NCBI GenBank assembly: GCA_033398695.1
Contig: CM065814.1
Coordinates: 108,192,501-108,256,500 of the forward strand
Length of the DNA stretch: 64,000 nt
Origin: Orobanche coerulescens
Taxonomy: Eukaryota > Streptophyta > Magnoliopsida > Lamiales > Orobanchaceae
Direction of reading: 5' to 3'
Positions 29,575-40,287 of this stretch are shown piece by piece; position 1 is the stretch's first letter; each line of letters begins with the position of its first letter. Made by a program: the position numbers and the translations under genes. The notes beneath the pieces were generated by a model. That model did not search any database, was not told the DNA's origin, and saw only the letters and a list, made by a program, of their open reading frames with translations.

Positions 29575-31032
29575 ATTGATCATATCTCGCAAAATATCGG
29601 CGATAGTAACTAAATATTTAATTTTGTCATTTGTTTCAAGCATTGGTTGTGTATTTTTAGTTCGAGTTTCAGTTGTTGTAATTTATATTATTGGTTTATT
29701 ATAATTTTTCAAGTTTTTTTTTTCAATTTTTATCTATTATTATTATTATTATTTTACTTTTAATAAAATTAAAATATTATAATTAAAAATAATAAAAAAT
29801 AATTATATACTTCGAATGATTGAGATGGTCATTAATAAATTATATAAAATTAATATGATTATACTGGGAAGAATAATAATTATATGGAAGCGAGGAAAAT
29901 TAATTAAATATTGATAAAATTTAGATAGTTGAATGATTACATGGTTGGTGATAAACTTAAAAGCAGTTTTTGATCGACCATATTAGACAAAAGGTAGTCC
30001 AATATAATTATCACATTATATGATCAAATTTGGGGGAAAGTAGTATGTGATTAAGTCCTAATATGTATTTGTGTGCAGCGTGTATTTTACTATTTTAACT
30101 ATTATAATTAAATAAATATTGTAATATTTTTTATGTAAGAGATATGAATCTTAAATCCAATTTCCTAAAAATGAGTTAATTTAGTTTTATTTTGCATGAT
30201 TTAATTTTACTAAAAACTAATATTCATAAATTTTTTATGCAATCGGTTTTTAATATAAATCCATCAAATTTACTATATTCAATATGAATGTCTAATTAAA
30301 GATCGTGAAATAAAAATTAATTTGATATATTTTTGATGAACTCGATACAAACAAATTATAAATATTTAAAATTTTATGCTAAAAAAATAAAAAAATTCTA
30401 TTGGTAAATGAGTGTAAGTTGTAAATATTTTTCTGAAAATTTAAGAAGACAACTTTCTCTCTATATACAAGCAATCTACCTTTTCTATTTAAAAAGGTCT
30501 CACGGACAGGTGTCGCCCTATGAAAAATTCCGAATTATTGGCTTCTATAACAAATAAAAATTATTATCTTTTAATTGTAAAGTTAAACTGACCAATCCCA
30601 CTAATTCAACTAACAAAACTAATGAAAAGATTTGTACCAGTAAATAAGAAAATAGGTGTTGGCTTATTAACAATTCCGCATTTCCTCTTTTAATTAATAA
30701 ATATGATTTTCTTTCAATTATGCATATTGCAGTAAGTTAGTGGGGATGGTCAATTCAATCTACAACATCAAACGGACGAGTTTATCATAATCTGAGTGAA
30801 GCAACTGCTCACCTCCACAGTTGTGTAGGTAATTGTTTATTCTGAAGCTATAAATAAGACCTATTTCACTTATATTATTATTACAATTACAATACATAAA
30901 ATAATAGTAATACGAGGAATTACTTCTACATGAAAATTAATGTCTTCCTTTTCTAAGTTTGATGAAGAATTTGAGCCCATCAACGGCACTATTGGCAATG
31001 CGGCTTCATTTGGTTAGAACTCTTCTAACCCC
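29575..31032. other. AT-rich gap without recognisable features
   Basis: I see no coding region, terminal repeats or target duplications here, only homopolymer and TTA runs (for example 29738-29752). Confidence 0.5.
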
Positions 31033-32013
31033 AAATCACCATGAAACCGCGAATCACCACCACGAACCACCTCTGAACCACAACCCCGACCACCCCGTAT
31101 CAGAACCTGCAAGCCATGAATCCCTAATTTCAACAACCCCAAAAATCAAAAACCATGGTCCTGACCGAGACCAGAAACCCATTATCTTCCAGTTAAAGCT
31201 TAAACCCATGCGCGAACTATCACCTTTCAACCCAAACACAAATTCACAGATTGGAACCCGTCATCCAGGTCCCAGCCATAAATTGGAAGGTCGTCGTCAT
31301 CACCGCAAACTGCGAGTCGCCGTTGCTCTGAAATCACCATTCGACTTTTAGTATGACATCATGGGTGTGTGCGCGTCTTGATTGGCGTCAGTGTGTATTA
31401 ATTTTGTCATTTTTTTGTAAATACATGTCAACTTATGCCAAAGAAACATCCATATCAGCAACTAATTTTTAAAATATTTGCCAACTCATTACCAAAGAAG
31501 CATCCACATCAGCAAGTAATGGCACGTAGGCCGATGGTCAACGCTGCATTGTGAGATTTAAATCTAAATGTAATTGTTCAAACTGTATGAAACCATGTCT
31601 AGCGACGCCCAATTCATACATTTGGGCGGCCGCCATATTGTAAATAAAAAAAAAAGGAATAAAAAAATTTGCTGTTGCTGAGCAACCTTGGGGGCCCGGC
31701 TCCCCCACACTTTGTTTTTACTTTTTTGACACTTGTCACAATTTTATTAGTTTAATATATTGTATTTTAGAATCAAAATCAATAATTTAAATTTTAAAAA
31801 ACACTAATTTTTTCTTGTTTCATTCTTTATAATCAATATTGTAATAATTTTACACACAATACAATTATCTCTTCTTTCCTACTATTGACATCAATTTTCA
31901 CTTCAAAAAAATTTATTTTTTCCCTATTTTCATGCATCCCAATCAAAGGTTTTCCTAAATTTTCAAAACGTCATAATAGTGATTCCCCATATCGTTCTTC
32001 AAAATTATCTTAT
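31033..32013. repeat. Repeat R, copy 2 (uninterrupted, about 980 bp)
   Basis: The undivided version of the unit found in three pieces at 23604-29574. It serves as an empty-site reference for the MULE and the MITE at 28759. Function unknown; no preserved reading frame and no obvious terminal repeats. Confidence 0.85.
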
Positions 32014-32339
32014 GGGTCGCACACCACGGGATCGAATTCTACCCGCGCACAGTTTGTTTGCAAATTTACAATGAGCCGCGGGTTCTGGTCTGCGGTCCGC
32101 AACCCGACCCGAACCCGCACCGGTATGACCCGTGAAATACTGATCTGTTTCAGAATGGCCCTGGACAGGAAATATTGCAAAACAGTCTAAAATATTAATT
32201 TATGGCGATCCGATTTAATCATATTAAAGCAGAGAAATTATTTATAAAATCTCTATTCTATAAATATGATCAAGAACACAATTATCTATTCAAAACACAT
32301 AATAATATTCTACATAAATAATTAAATTATGTGCAAATT
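32014..32339 (-). other. GC-rich patch and probable leader of copia relic E
   Basis: 32014-32135 is an abrupt GC-rich patch with CCGCAACCCGACCCG and GAACCCGCACC words, resembling subterminal repeats of DNA transposons, but no partner end was found. 32160-32339 is AT-rich and leads on the minus strand away from the E primer site. Confidence 0.35.
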
Positions 32340-32400
32340 GGCTCCGATACCAATGTTGGGGTTTCTCATGTATCTAATACAAGGAATATGAGCAAAAATG
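32340..32400 (-). mobile_element. Copia relic E: primer site and first 47 bp of its LTR
   Basis: On the minus strand CCCCAACA ends an LTR at 32354, followed by TTGGTATCGGAGCC (32340-32353), a one-mismatch initiator tRNA-Met primer site. The LTR is split at 32400 by element D and continues from 36638. Confidence 0.55.
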
Positions 32401-32513
32401 TGTTGAAATATTCTATTCCATACATATATTATGTTTTGATGATTAATCAATGAAGCAATACAAAACAACGAAGAAGACGAAGACGACAATCTGGACGGAT
32501 TTTCATATAGGCT

Positions 32514-32838
32514 AACGTACGTAAACCTATGTGGTATAACGTACGTAACCTATTGCATATAACGCACGTAGGCGGAGGAGCTTAACGTACGTAAAGAAGT
32601 GTTCAGAGTTCAAACCAGATGAACGTTGGAAGAGTCAAAGTCAGAAAAGCTACAACGGACATATGACGTCAGCAATGACGTATACTTAACGTACGTAATG
32701 GTGAAGGAGATAACGTACGTAATGAAGAGAGAAGAATGCTACTGGACTAAACTGCATACATGCTAACGTACATAAAGGATTGACGTAACGTATGTAACAC
32801 ATCTTAACGTAGGTATCATGAGTGATATAACGTACGTA
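32514..32838. repeat. Array of TAACGTACGTAA palindromes in D 5' LTR
   Basis: Ten sites, six of them with the exact ACGTACGT core; others show single changes (ACGCACGT, ACGTACAT, ACGTATGT, ACGTAGGT). It stands just upstream of the TATA box. The core is the same as in gypsy element C although D is a copia element. Confidence 0.9.
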
Positions 32839-32879
32839 ATGCAGTCTGAAGAGGCAACGTCTAGTAAGGCTTTGGAGAC

Positions 32880-32887
32880 TATAAATA
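32880..32887 (+). promoter_or_regulatory. TATA box of D 5' LTR
   Basis: TATAAATA about 40 bp after the last palindrome. The same box is at 36023-36030 in the 3' LTR. Confidence 0.6.
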
Positions 32888-33495
32888 CCATTCATGTGGT
32901 ATTGTTTCATAACAACAACTTCAAGTAATCAAGTCATTGATCTGATATTCATATATATTCTATTGTTGTTGTAATATTGAGCTTATATTGATAGTTTGAG
33001 TGTTTATACATTCAACACATACACGAGAGGTAAAACAAAAGATACGATTGGATTAGGTGTTATTAGGATCAAGGATCCGACATTATTAGAATCGCAATCG
33101 ATATCTAAGTGAGGTTTACCTATTACCCATAGAAAGCTAGAGTGGTTGATTCCTTGTCCAATAGAAAAGAAAAATGGTTTAATTTGGACCGACACAAAGA
33201 CATGTACAAGCGGTAATATCTCGACCGATAGAAGAGAGATTGTACGGTTTAACTTAGACCGACAGAAGACAAGTTTGTAATGGTTATCCCTCGACCGATA
33301 GAAGAAAGGTGCAGAGGTTGATCTTTATCCTATTGAAAAAGATACTGAGAGAGGACGTAGGCACGTTTGGCCGAACCTCTATAAATCCTTGTGTTGATTT
33401 ATTTTCTGCACTTTACTTAAATCGGTTCCGCAATGCAAAAGAGTTTCACAACTCTATCTCCAAACGGCGATACGAACCAATAGTGCTCCAACAAT

Positions 33496-33506
33496 TGGTA
33501 TCGGAG
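33496..33506 (+). promoter_or_regulatory. Primer binding site of element D
   Basis: TGGTATCGGAG begins two bases after the LTR. It matches the initiator tRNA-Met primer site with one change (G for A), the same change seen in elements B, C and E. Confidence 0.85.
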
Positions 33507-33551
33507 CGGTACCTCCAATAAGTGACTTAAGATCCAAGGAAAAGATCCAAA

Positions 33552-35087
33552 TGGCGTTCCAATTTGCTCTGGTCGAAAGTCTTGCTTTGAACCGACCACC
33601 ATTCTTTGATGGATCAAATTATATGACATGGAAAAAAAGATGTCGATCTTTATTCGTGCCTATGATATAGAGATTTGGAAGATCATTTGCCTTGGCCCGA
33701 AAGTTCCAATCAAACCTGATGGATCTCTTAAGAGTTTTGAAGAATATAATGACGAGGGTTGGAAGAACGACCATCTAAATTGTAAGGCCACTCAACTTCT
33801 ATATTATGTCTTAAATCCAGAAGAGGTCAATCGTATCTCATTGTGTGAAAGTGCTGAAGAAATATGGAAAATTCATGAAATCACACACGAAGGGACAACT
33901 CAAGTCAAGGAGACGAAGATCAATATGCTTCTCAATGACTACGAGTTATTCATGATGAAGGGTGACGAGTCCATCACCAACATGCTCGACCGATTTGCGG
34001 TCATCACCAATGGACTAGCTTCGTTCGGTAAACCATTATCAAGTAGTGAGAAAGTCAAGAAAATCTTAAGATCACTACCTATTGAATGGGACGGCTCGGT
34101 TACGGCAATAATAGAATCTAAAGATCTAAACAATCTTGATTTTAGTGCTCTCGTTGGATCACTTATAAACTACGAGATTGTCCTAAAATCTCGGAATGCT
34201 AAACCGAAGCCGAAGGATAGATCAATAGCCTTGAAGGCTAAGATGTCAAAAAGATAAGAAATCCCAGTTGATGAGAGCGATGAAGAATCGGCATATTATT
34301 CCAAGAATATTAATAAGTTTCAAACCTTATTAAACAGGAGAAAGAAAGACATCTCGGGCGAATCTAAAAAATTCGACAATAATTTTTGATTATGTGATAA
34401 ACCAGGCCATTTTGCAAAGAATTGCCGAGCAAAACCCAAGAAAGAGGTTCTAGTTGCAACATGGAGCGATGAAGACGAAGATGATGATTTTAATTATCAA
34501 AATAATCTCGCTCTCATGGCACGAAGCTCATTCGATGATAGTAACGTCGAAAGTCAAGTAAGTACATCCTCTCACGATGAATTATTTGAAGCATTTGAAT
34601 TACTGCATACCGATTTTCAAAATGCTTTATCCGAGATTAAATCCCTTCAATTTAAAAATAAATCATTGGAAATTGAAAATTCCAAAATTCTTGAAAAGGG
34701 AAAGTTTATCGAGTCCGATCATTCAAAATGCGTTGAAAATGAAAATATTTCAAAGGATGATCTCTCAAAAGTTCGAACCGAGCTGAAAAATTAAAAAAGA
34801 AATTCTCGTGTGGAAACGAGAAATTTGAACAAATGCTCTGGGTGCAAAAGTTTACGTTGAACAAACAGGGGTTGGGATTCAAACAACATTCTAAAAATGA
34901 ATCCGTAAATTTGAAAATACCCCATTGTGAAAAATATTTGAAAATTGGGCACCACATTTCAAATTGCAAAAGCCCAAGATGGACGACAAAGGTTAGAAAG
35001 ATTTGGGTTCCTAAAGGAACAATTATTTCAAATATCGTCTATGTCTCAAATAAAAAACCGAGTATCAGTTGGATCCCCAAAAATTGA
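33552..35087 (+). pseudogene. Decayed gag of element D
   Basis: The likely start at 33552 (MAFQFALVE) reads FFDGSNYMTWK and then slips at an A-run near 33630 into the frame 33628-34257. That frame has the copia UBN2-type gag core (IRAYDIEIWKII, THEGTTQVKETKINML, ILRSLPIEWDG). Stops at 34255-34257 and 34387-34389 are in the same frame. The second falls inside the zinc knuckle (CDKPGHFAKNC remains; the first Cys is lost). A coiled-coil-like stretch (34516-34794) follows. After another frameshift come a second Cys-His block (CEKYLKIGHHISNC) and WVPKGT and SWIPKN motifs typical of SIRE gags. The protein would form the particle shell. Confidence 0.8.
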
Positions 35088-35543
35088 TTTTATTTATTTT
35101 AATATTTTACTCAGGGGGAGTTTTATTAATATATTTTTCAGGGGGAGGTCTACACATTTTTTATGTTTATCATGATTTATTGATTTTATTTATTTATATA
35201 TTTTTTTGATGAAGACAAAAAGGGGGAGAAAGGAGAAAAGAAGAATGATGAATGGGACTAACCCTGAAAGGGGGAGAAAACGAAGAAGAAAATAAGTCGA
35301 GAAAAAATAAAAATAATATCCTGATGTTGACAGGGGGAGAAGTCGAAGAAAAAGTCGACGGAGTTGAAAAGATTTGAAAAGAAAAAGAAAAGGAAAGAAG
35401 GAGTCGAAAAAGAAATGGGAGAAGAAACTAACGAAACGGACAAAGTCGAAAACTTTGGTCTGTACATATATACATATATTTTTATTGTGCAGGTAAATCC
35501 CATTGACGAAGTGTTGTTTTGTAATCATAAAAAATGGGGAGAT
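35088..35543 (+). other. Purine-rich 3' region of element D with repeated polypurine tracts
   Basis: AGGGGGAG-type tracts occur at about 35113, 35140, 35221, 35269 and 35332. The last tract, AAAATGGGGAGAT (35531-35543), abuts the 3' LTR and is the likely functional polypurine tract. There is no coding region for pol between gag and the LTR. Confidence 0.7.
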
Positions 35544-36637
35544 TGTTGGAATATTCTATTCCATACATATATTATGTTTTAATGATTAATCAATGAAGCA
35601 AGACAAAACAACGAAGAAGATGAAGACGATAATTTGGACGGATTTTCATACAGGCTAACGTACGTAAACCTATATGGTATAACATACGTAACCTATTGGA
35701 TATAACGTACGTAGGCGGAGGAGCTTAACGTACGTAAAGAAGTGTTCAGAGTTCAAACCAGATGAACGTTGAAAGAGTCAAAGTCAGAAAAGCTACAGCG
35801 GACATATGACGTCAGCAATGACGTATACTTAACGTACGTAATGGTGAAAGAGATAACGTACGTAATGAAGAGAGAAGGACGCTACTGGACTAAAATGCAT
35901 ACATGCTAACGTACGTAAAGGATTGACGTAACGTACGTAACGCATCTTAACGTACGTAACAGGAGTGATATAACGTACGTAATGCAGTCTGAAGAGGCAA
36001 CGACTAGTAAGGCTTTGGAGCCTATAAATACCATTCCTATGGTATTGTTTCATAACAACAACTTCAAGTAATTAAGTCATTGATCTGATATTCATATACA
36101 TTCTATTGTTGTTGTGATATTGAGCTTATATTGATAATTTGAGTGTTTATACATTCAACACATACACGAGAGGTAAAAGAAAAGATACGATTGGATTTGG
36201 TGTTATTAGGATCAAGGATCCGGCATTGTTAGAATCACAATCGATATCTAAGTGAGGTTTATCTAGTACCCATAGAAAGCTAGAGTGGTTGATTCCTTGT
36301 CCAATAGAAAAAGAAAACGGTTTAACTTGGACCGACCTAAAAGACAAGTACAAGCGGTAATATCTCGTCCGATAGAAGAGAGATTGTATGGTTTAACTTG
36401 GACCGATAGAAGGCAAGTTTATAACGGTTATCCCTCGACCGATAGAAGAGAGGTGCAGAGGTTGATCTTCATCCTATTGAAAAAGATACTGAGAGAGAAC
36501 GTAGGCACGTTTGGCCGAACCTCTATATATCCTTGTGTCTATTTATTTTCCGCACTTTACTTAAATCGCTTCCGCAATGCAAAAGAGTTTCACAACTCTA
36601 TCTCCAAACGGCGATACCGATCAATAGTTCTCCAACA
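35544..36637 (+). repeat. 3' LTR of element D (1094 bp)
   Basis: Twin of 32401-33493, with scattered changes. The palindrome array is at 35655-35980, somewhat better preserved than in the 5' copy (for example ACGTACGT near 35700, where the twin reads ACGCACGT), and the TATA box is at 36023-36030. Confidence 0.95.
35655..35980. repeat. Array of TAACGTACGTAA palindromes in D 3' LTR
   Basis: Ten sites in register with the 5' LTR; eight or nine keep the full ACGTACGT core. Confidence 0.9.
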
Positions 36638-37050
36638 AAACGCAGCATAATAAAAAACGAAAAACCCAATATGAGAATCTTCTTGCAGTAATTTAATTAA
36701 TTTAATAAAGGTTCATTGAATTACCTTAATCCGAAGAATAGATCTAGACCCGGACCAGAAGCTTATGAAGGTCACCTTCCTCTTTCAGTGATCCATACAT
36801 GAATAATTGCACAAGCCGGATTACTAGATCCTTACGAATAATATTGATAAACAGTACAACAGATGATGTCTTACTAGAAGGATTGTACTGTTGATCTAGA
36901 TCAATTAAGGGAAGAACACGGGATAGCCAAACCGAGATTTCTCCAACTGGAGAAAGGGGTCAACCGATTTGTTGAGGGGAGGATCGATTTCCTTCTCCCT
37001 TTCTATCATAAGTTCTTGTCATAGATCTCTTATTTATACTAAGTACTAAC
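36638..37050 (-). mobile_element. Copia relic E: remaining LTR segment
   Basis: It begins with the right target duplication of D (AAACG) and continues the split LTR. A minus-strand TATA-like TATAAATA (37030-37037) and a leader-like stretch to its left suit an LTR read leftward. The outer end was not found; the boundary with fragment F near 37050 is a guess. Confidence 0.4.
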
Positions 37051-37056
37051 GGGTTG

Positions 37057-37453
37057 TAGTAGCGCACGCTATATATGTGGAGTAGCGCGCGCTAGGGACG
37101 GATCAGGTTGAGTCCAGTGGCTACTGGACTGCACTGGATTAATTCATAGCGCACGCTATGAGTTATATTTAGCGTACGCAATCGATATTATAGCGCACGC
37201 TAATCGTTGGTTGTAGCGCACGCTATCGAGGTCAGATCAGAAGACAGGCAGTTTCTGGATTCCAGTACTGGGCATCAGATAATTCGTTAGCGTACGCTAA
37301 CAATGGGTTTTAGCGTACGCTAGTAGTATGGCCGTAGCGCACGCTACAAAAAGGTACGTAGCGCGCGCTACCGTGTTCGGACAGCGGGTACTGGACTACC
37401 CAAATTACTCGTTAGCGCACGCTACGCACAAGGGCTAGCGCATGCTATCCTGG
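37057..37453. repeat. Array of TAGCGCACGCTA / TAGCGCGCGCTA palindromes (F)
   Basis: About twelve sites in 400 bp, for example near 37062, 37080, 37147, 37190, 37213, 37298, 37343, 37358, 37411 and 37436. They have central CA, CG, TA or TG. The words CTACTGGACT and GTCCAGTGG lie between them. The array has a minus-strand TATA on its left and a plus-strand TATA on its right. Confidence 0.9.
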
Positions 37454-37459
37454 ACTGGC

Positions 37460-37852
37460 TATAAATTGGACAGTTTAGCCAGATTTCGTCATTTGTCATC
37501 TATTTCTCTTTCTCTCGTCGGTTCTTGGCGATTTGGGCGATTTTGAAGAGTTCTCTTCGAGCTTTTATCATCAATCATCATCTTCAAGTCTTTGAGTTGG
37601 ATTAATCATCACTTAATCATCTCCAAATCATCGAATCAAAGGTATTAATTTCTTGGATCTAGAATTTCGGATTTTTGGGTTTTCCTTCCGATTTCTTCGT
37701 GTAAGCTTGGATTATCATTGGAATATGTTAGATATGGATTATCTACCTTGGATATATATATATTACTATGGATTTAATGATTATTTTCGGAATTATTTCA
37801 AGAACCCTTGGGGTTGACTTCGGTTAATTGGGGATTTTCCGATTGATGTTGT
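37460..37852 (+). mobile_element. LTR promoter and leader fragment F (gypsy-like)
   Basis: TATAAATT (37460-37467) follows the array. Then comes a TTTCGTCATTTGTCATC leader resembling G1 (TTCGTCATTTCTCACC after its TATA box). Similarity of any kind stops at 37852, where the truncated LTR of B begins. Confidence 0.5.
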
Positions 37853-39097
37853 ACCAAACACAGTAATATTTCGTTGCCCACACAAAAGGGACTTAACCAT
37901 GACAACAGAAACCACATAAATCTCTGACTTAGACGACTACATAAAATCCAAAATGACTCTTAAGACTCAAGCCTCATCATGCTTGTCCATCTTTCTCGTG
38001 CGCCTCCCGTGCTTGCTCCTCAGAATATTCCAAACCTTAAATGTAAAATATTTCACCCCAACGAGGGGTTAGCCTACGAAATGCTAGTACAAGTATACAG
38101 TTACATCACGTTACATATAAACATAATCCAATACCTCTATCACAGTTTTGAAAGGATTTATACTAAAACTATATTCCAGAGTATCACACATCATCAAAGT
38201 AATTATCATTTTCAAGTCCATCACGTCACATCATATCATCACAACAACATCATTGGTAACCCATGGCCGTACCTCTTAGTACCGACCCCTAGAGGCCCCG
38301 TCGAGCCTTTCCCAGGTGGGAAACCACTTCCGTGACCATACCCCTTAGTATCGGTCCCTAGAGGTCTCGTTATACCCTCCCCGGGTGGAAGAACACAACA
38401 CCCGCACACGTATCCATTTCCATGACCGTACCCCTTAGTATCGGTCCCCAGAGGCCCTACACGCCATCCCCGGGTGGAGAACATTCAAAATCATAATTCA
38501 CAAGTAACATACATGTGGAATACGTAACATACGCAACAAAACGTAACCCATGTACTTGCCTCGGATAACTTGATGCGATGAAATCAACGAAAAAAAGGGT
38601 TTCGATTCAACTCCCTTCAAAGGTCTGTTCCTAAGTTACAACGAGATACAATCAATTTGAATACTATGAAAATGCTTAGAACTCCCTAGTTCTACCCGTT
38701 GGGGAAATTCTTTAAACATCTTGGGGGTATAATTCAATATGATTAATTAACGAAGGTATCCTCGGAATCATTCCGTAAAACTTCAATAATACCAAAGGAT
38801 CTCGAGTACGAAACCAAAATCCAACAACGATCTAAGATTATTCGGGTTGACTCGGCCAAATCTTCACAAACCCCCAAAATCTCCCCAAGATTCATAAAAC
38901 TAGGGTTCTTGAGAATCATACCTTGATTTGGATGTTAAGAGATGTTTAGATAATGATAAATTTGCGTCGAAGGTTGAAAAATGATGATTCCTAACGATAT
39001 ATGGCCGAAATCTCCTTCTTCAATGCCCCAAATCGCTCACTCGCCGAAATAGGACGGAAGGAATGATAAAAATGCCGAAATGGGTTGGTGCCCATGC

Positions 39098-39104
39098 ATT
39101 TATA
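39098..39104 (-). promoter_or_regulatory. TATA box of B 3' LTR
   Basis: Minus strand TATAAAT just downstream of the palindrome array. The same box is at 57511-57517 in the other LTR. Confidence 0.55.
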
Positions 39105-39114
39105 ATAGTCAGCA

Positions 39115-39810
39115 TTAGCGCGCGCTATGCTTTCGTATTAGCATGCGCTAACGGGCGGTCTGGTCCAGAACCTTCGGTTGGGCCCCGCTACCCTTGGCCA
39201 GTACCCGCCACCTATCCGCACCACATCCAGAAACTTCTGTCTTGTCTGGCCATGATAGGGCGCGCGCTGGACGAGAATTAGCGTGCGGTATTCGACTCAT
39301 CCAGAGCCTATTGGACTAATTTTCTCGGCCCGTTAGCGCGTGCTGGCGGTCCCATAATGTGCACTATGTGTGCCTATTAGCGCGCGCAATAGCTGGCAAT
39401 AGCGTGCACTATCTTCCAATCCTTCCGGAGTCCAAAATCCCCAGTAACTTCTATGGACGGCCAGGTAGCGCGCGCTACGGTCAATAGCGTGCGCTATTAA
39501 AGCAATCTAGCGCGCGCCACCGCTAGCCCTAGCGTCCGCTACCTGTTGGTCTGTCCGAAGTCCAGACCCTTCTTCCCTTGCTGCTCGGCCGGTTTGCGTG
39601 CGTTACCATTCAATAGTAGTGTGCGCTATCCATCCATCTAGCGTGCGTACTTAGATGCCTTAGCGCGTGCTAGCTCGATCCCCGTCCCAGTCCAGTGCCA
39701 TCCGGACTGTCCCATACTGCCAGTTAGCGTGCACTACCTTCCCAACAGTAGCGTGCGCTGGCTTCCGTCCAATATTGCGTACGCTACTCGGGCAACTTAG
39801 CGTACGCTAA
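39115..39810. repeat. Array of TAGCGCGCGCTA-type palindromes in B 3' LTR
   Basis: About twenty sites in 700 bp. Full forms such as TAGCGCGCGCTA (39117, 39465) stand beside forms with TG or CA where CG would be (TAGCGTGCGCTA, TAGCATGCGCTA), the pattern left by deamination of methylated cytosine. Spacers are unrelated to one another. Confidence 0.9.
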
Positions 39811-40017
39811 CTCCCTTGCCCGAAATAGGTTTGTGAACGCATCACAAACGGTACAACTCAACCGTTATCGACAATCAGCAAAATATTGGCAAGAAACACA
39901 ACATACAAGCTCAAGCTCGAATCAAACACATGATTACCAAGCTTCAACAAAATTACAAACTACCCTACAAGGTTAACGAATTAATAATTATTGCCCATAA
40001 AAAGTGCGATTATTACA

Positions 40018-40034
40018 TTCTCTCCCCCTGAAAA
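40018..40034 (-). promoter_or_regulatory. Polypurine tract of element B
   Basis: Minus strand TTTTCAGGGGGAGAGAA abuts the 3' LTR. Confidence 0.8.
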
Positions 40035-40110
40035 TAAGTTTCGTCCCGAAACTTACGATACGAATAATTCGGGGTACTTCGATCTCATATCCTCTTCTGT
40101 TTCCCATGTA

Positions 40111-40285
40111 CAGTTAAACATCGATAAATGAATGTTCGATAAACGAATAACCTCGCCAAATGAATAATTTTTTCCGGTCCCAACTCTTTATAACATGTTA
40201 AAATTTTCTTTTGATAAATGAATAATTTCACTAAATGAATATTTTTCTCCAGTCCCGATCATATCCATTTATCGAGGTTTTACTG
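40111..40285. mobile_element. Emigrant-like (pogo/Lemi1-type) MITE, 175 bp
   Basis: It interrupts the end of the B integrase region: in element A the bases on either side are contiguous. The ends are CAGTTAAACATCGATAAATG on the left and CAGTAAAACCTCGATAAATGG in inverse at the right, with TA duplicated on both sides (40109-40110, 40286-40287). TA duplication and a CAGTAAAACCTC-type terminus are the marks of the plant Emigrant MITEs mobilised by pogo-like Lemi1 transposases. Inside, GATAAATGAATAATTT-like words are repeated. Confidence 0.9.
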
Positions 40286-40287
40286 TA

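Larger units (their letters stand above)
32401..33493 (+). repeat. 5' LTR of element D (1093 bp)
   Basis: Twin of 35544-36637. U3 carries the palindrome array 32514-32838, then the TATA box at 32880-32887, then a leader and U5 with repeated short CTCGACCGATAGAAG words (33208, 33289). Confidence 0.95.
32401..36637 (+). mobile_element. Element D: gag-only Ty1/copia element (SIRE/Maximus-like), 4.2 kb
   Basis: LTRs at 32401-33493 and 35544-36637, each TGTTGGA to TCCAACA (the left one begins TGTTGAA). Flanks AAATG and AAACG form a 5-bp target duplication with one change. The initiator tRNA-Met primer site is at 33496-33506 and the polypurine tract at 35531-35543. Internally only a broken gag is present; protease, integrase and reverse transcriptase are missing entirely. 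The gag type and WVPKG-style blocks point to the SIRE/Maximus branch. A non-autonomous element moved in trans or a pol deletion are both possible. Confidence 0.9.
37853..40017 (-). repeat. 3' LTR of element B (truncated)
   Basis: Aligns with 56267-58370. It contains the three-fold CCTTAGTA-CGGCCCC block, a TATA box on the minus strand (39098-39104) and the palindrome array 39115-39810. It ends at 40017 on the internal side next to a polypurine tract. Confidence 0.92.

Noticed and set aside
30959..31351. 130-codon frame rich in His, Pro and Asn in repeat R copy 2
   Set aside because: Copy 1 of R breaks the frame with indels, so it is not a conserved gene.
31640..31760. Second MULE end in repeat R copy 2
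   Set aside because: The sequence there is continuous repeat R without the terminal GTGCTATTCCCC word; it is the empty site.
35190..35582. Charged and Phe-rich frames in the purine-rich tail of D
   Set aside because: They are the two strands of a purine tract region, not proteins.
37979..38335. 118-codon frame in the B LTR, also seen at 56393
   Set aside because: Both lie in LTR leader sequence on the strand opposite to the element; conservation follows from LTR identity only.
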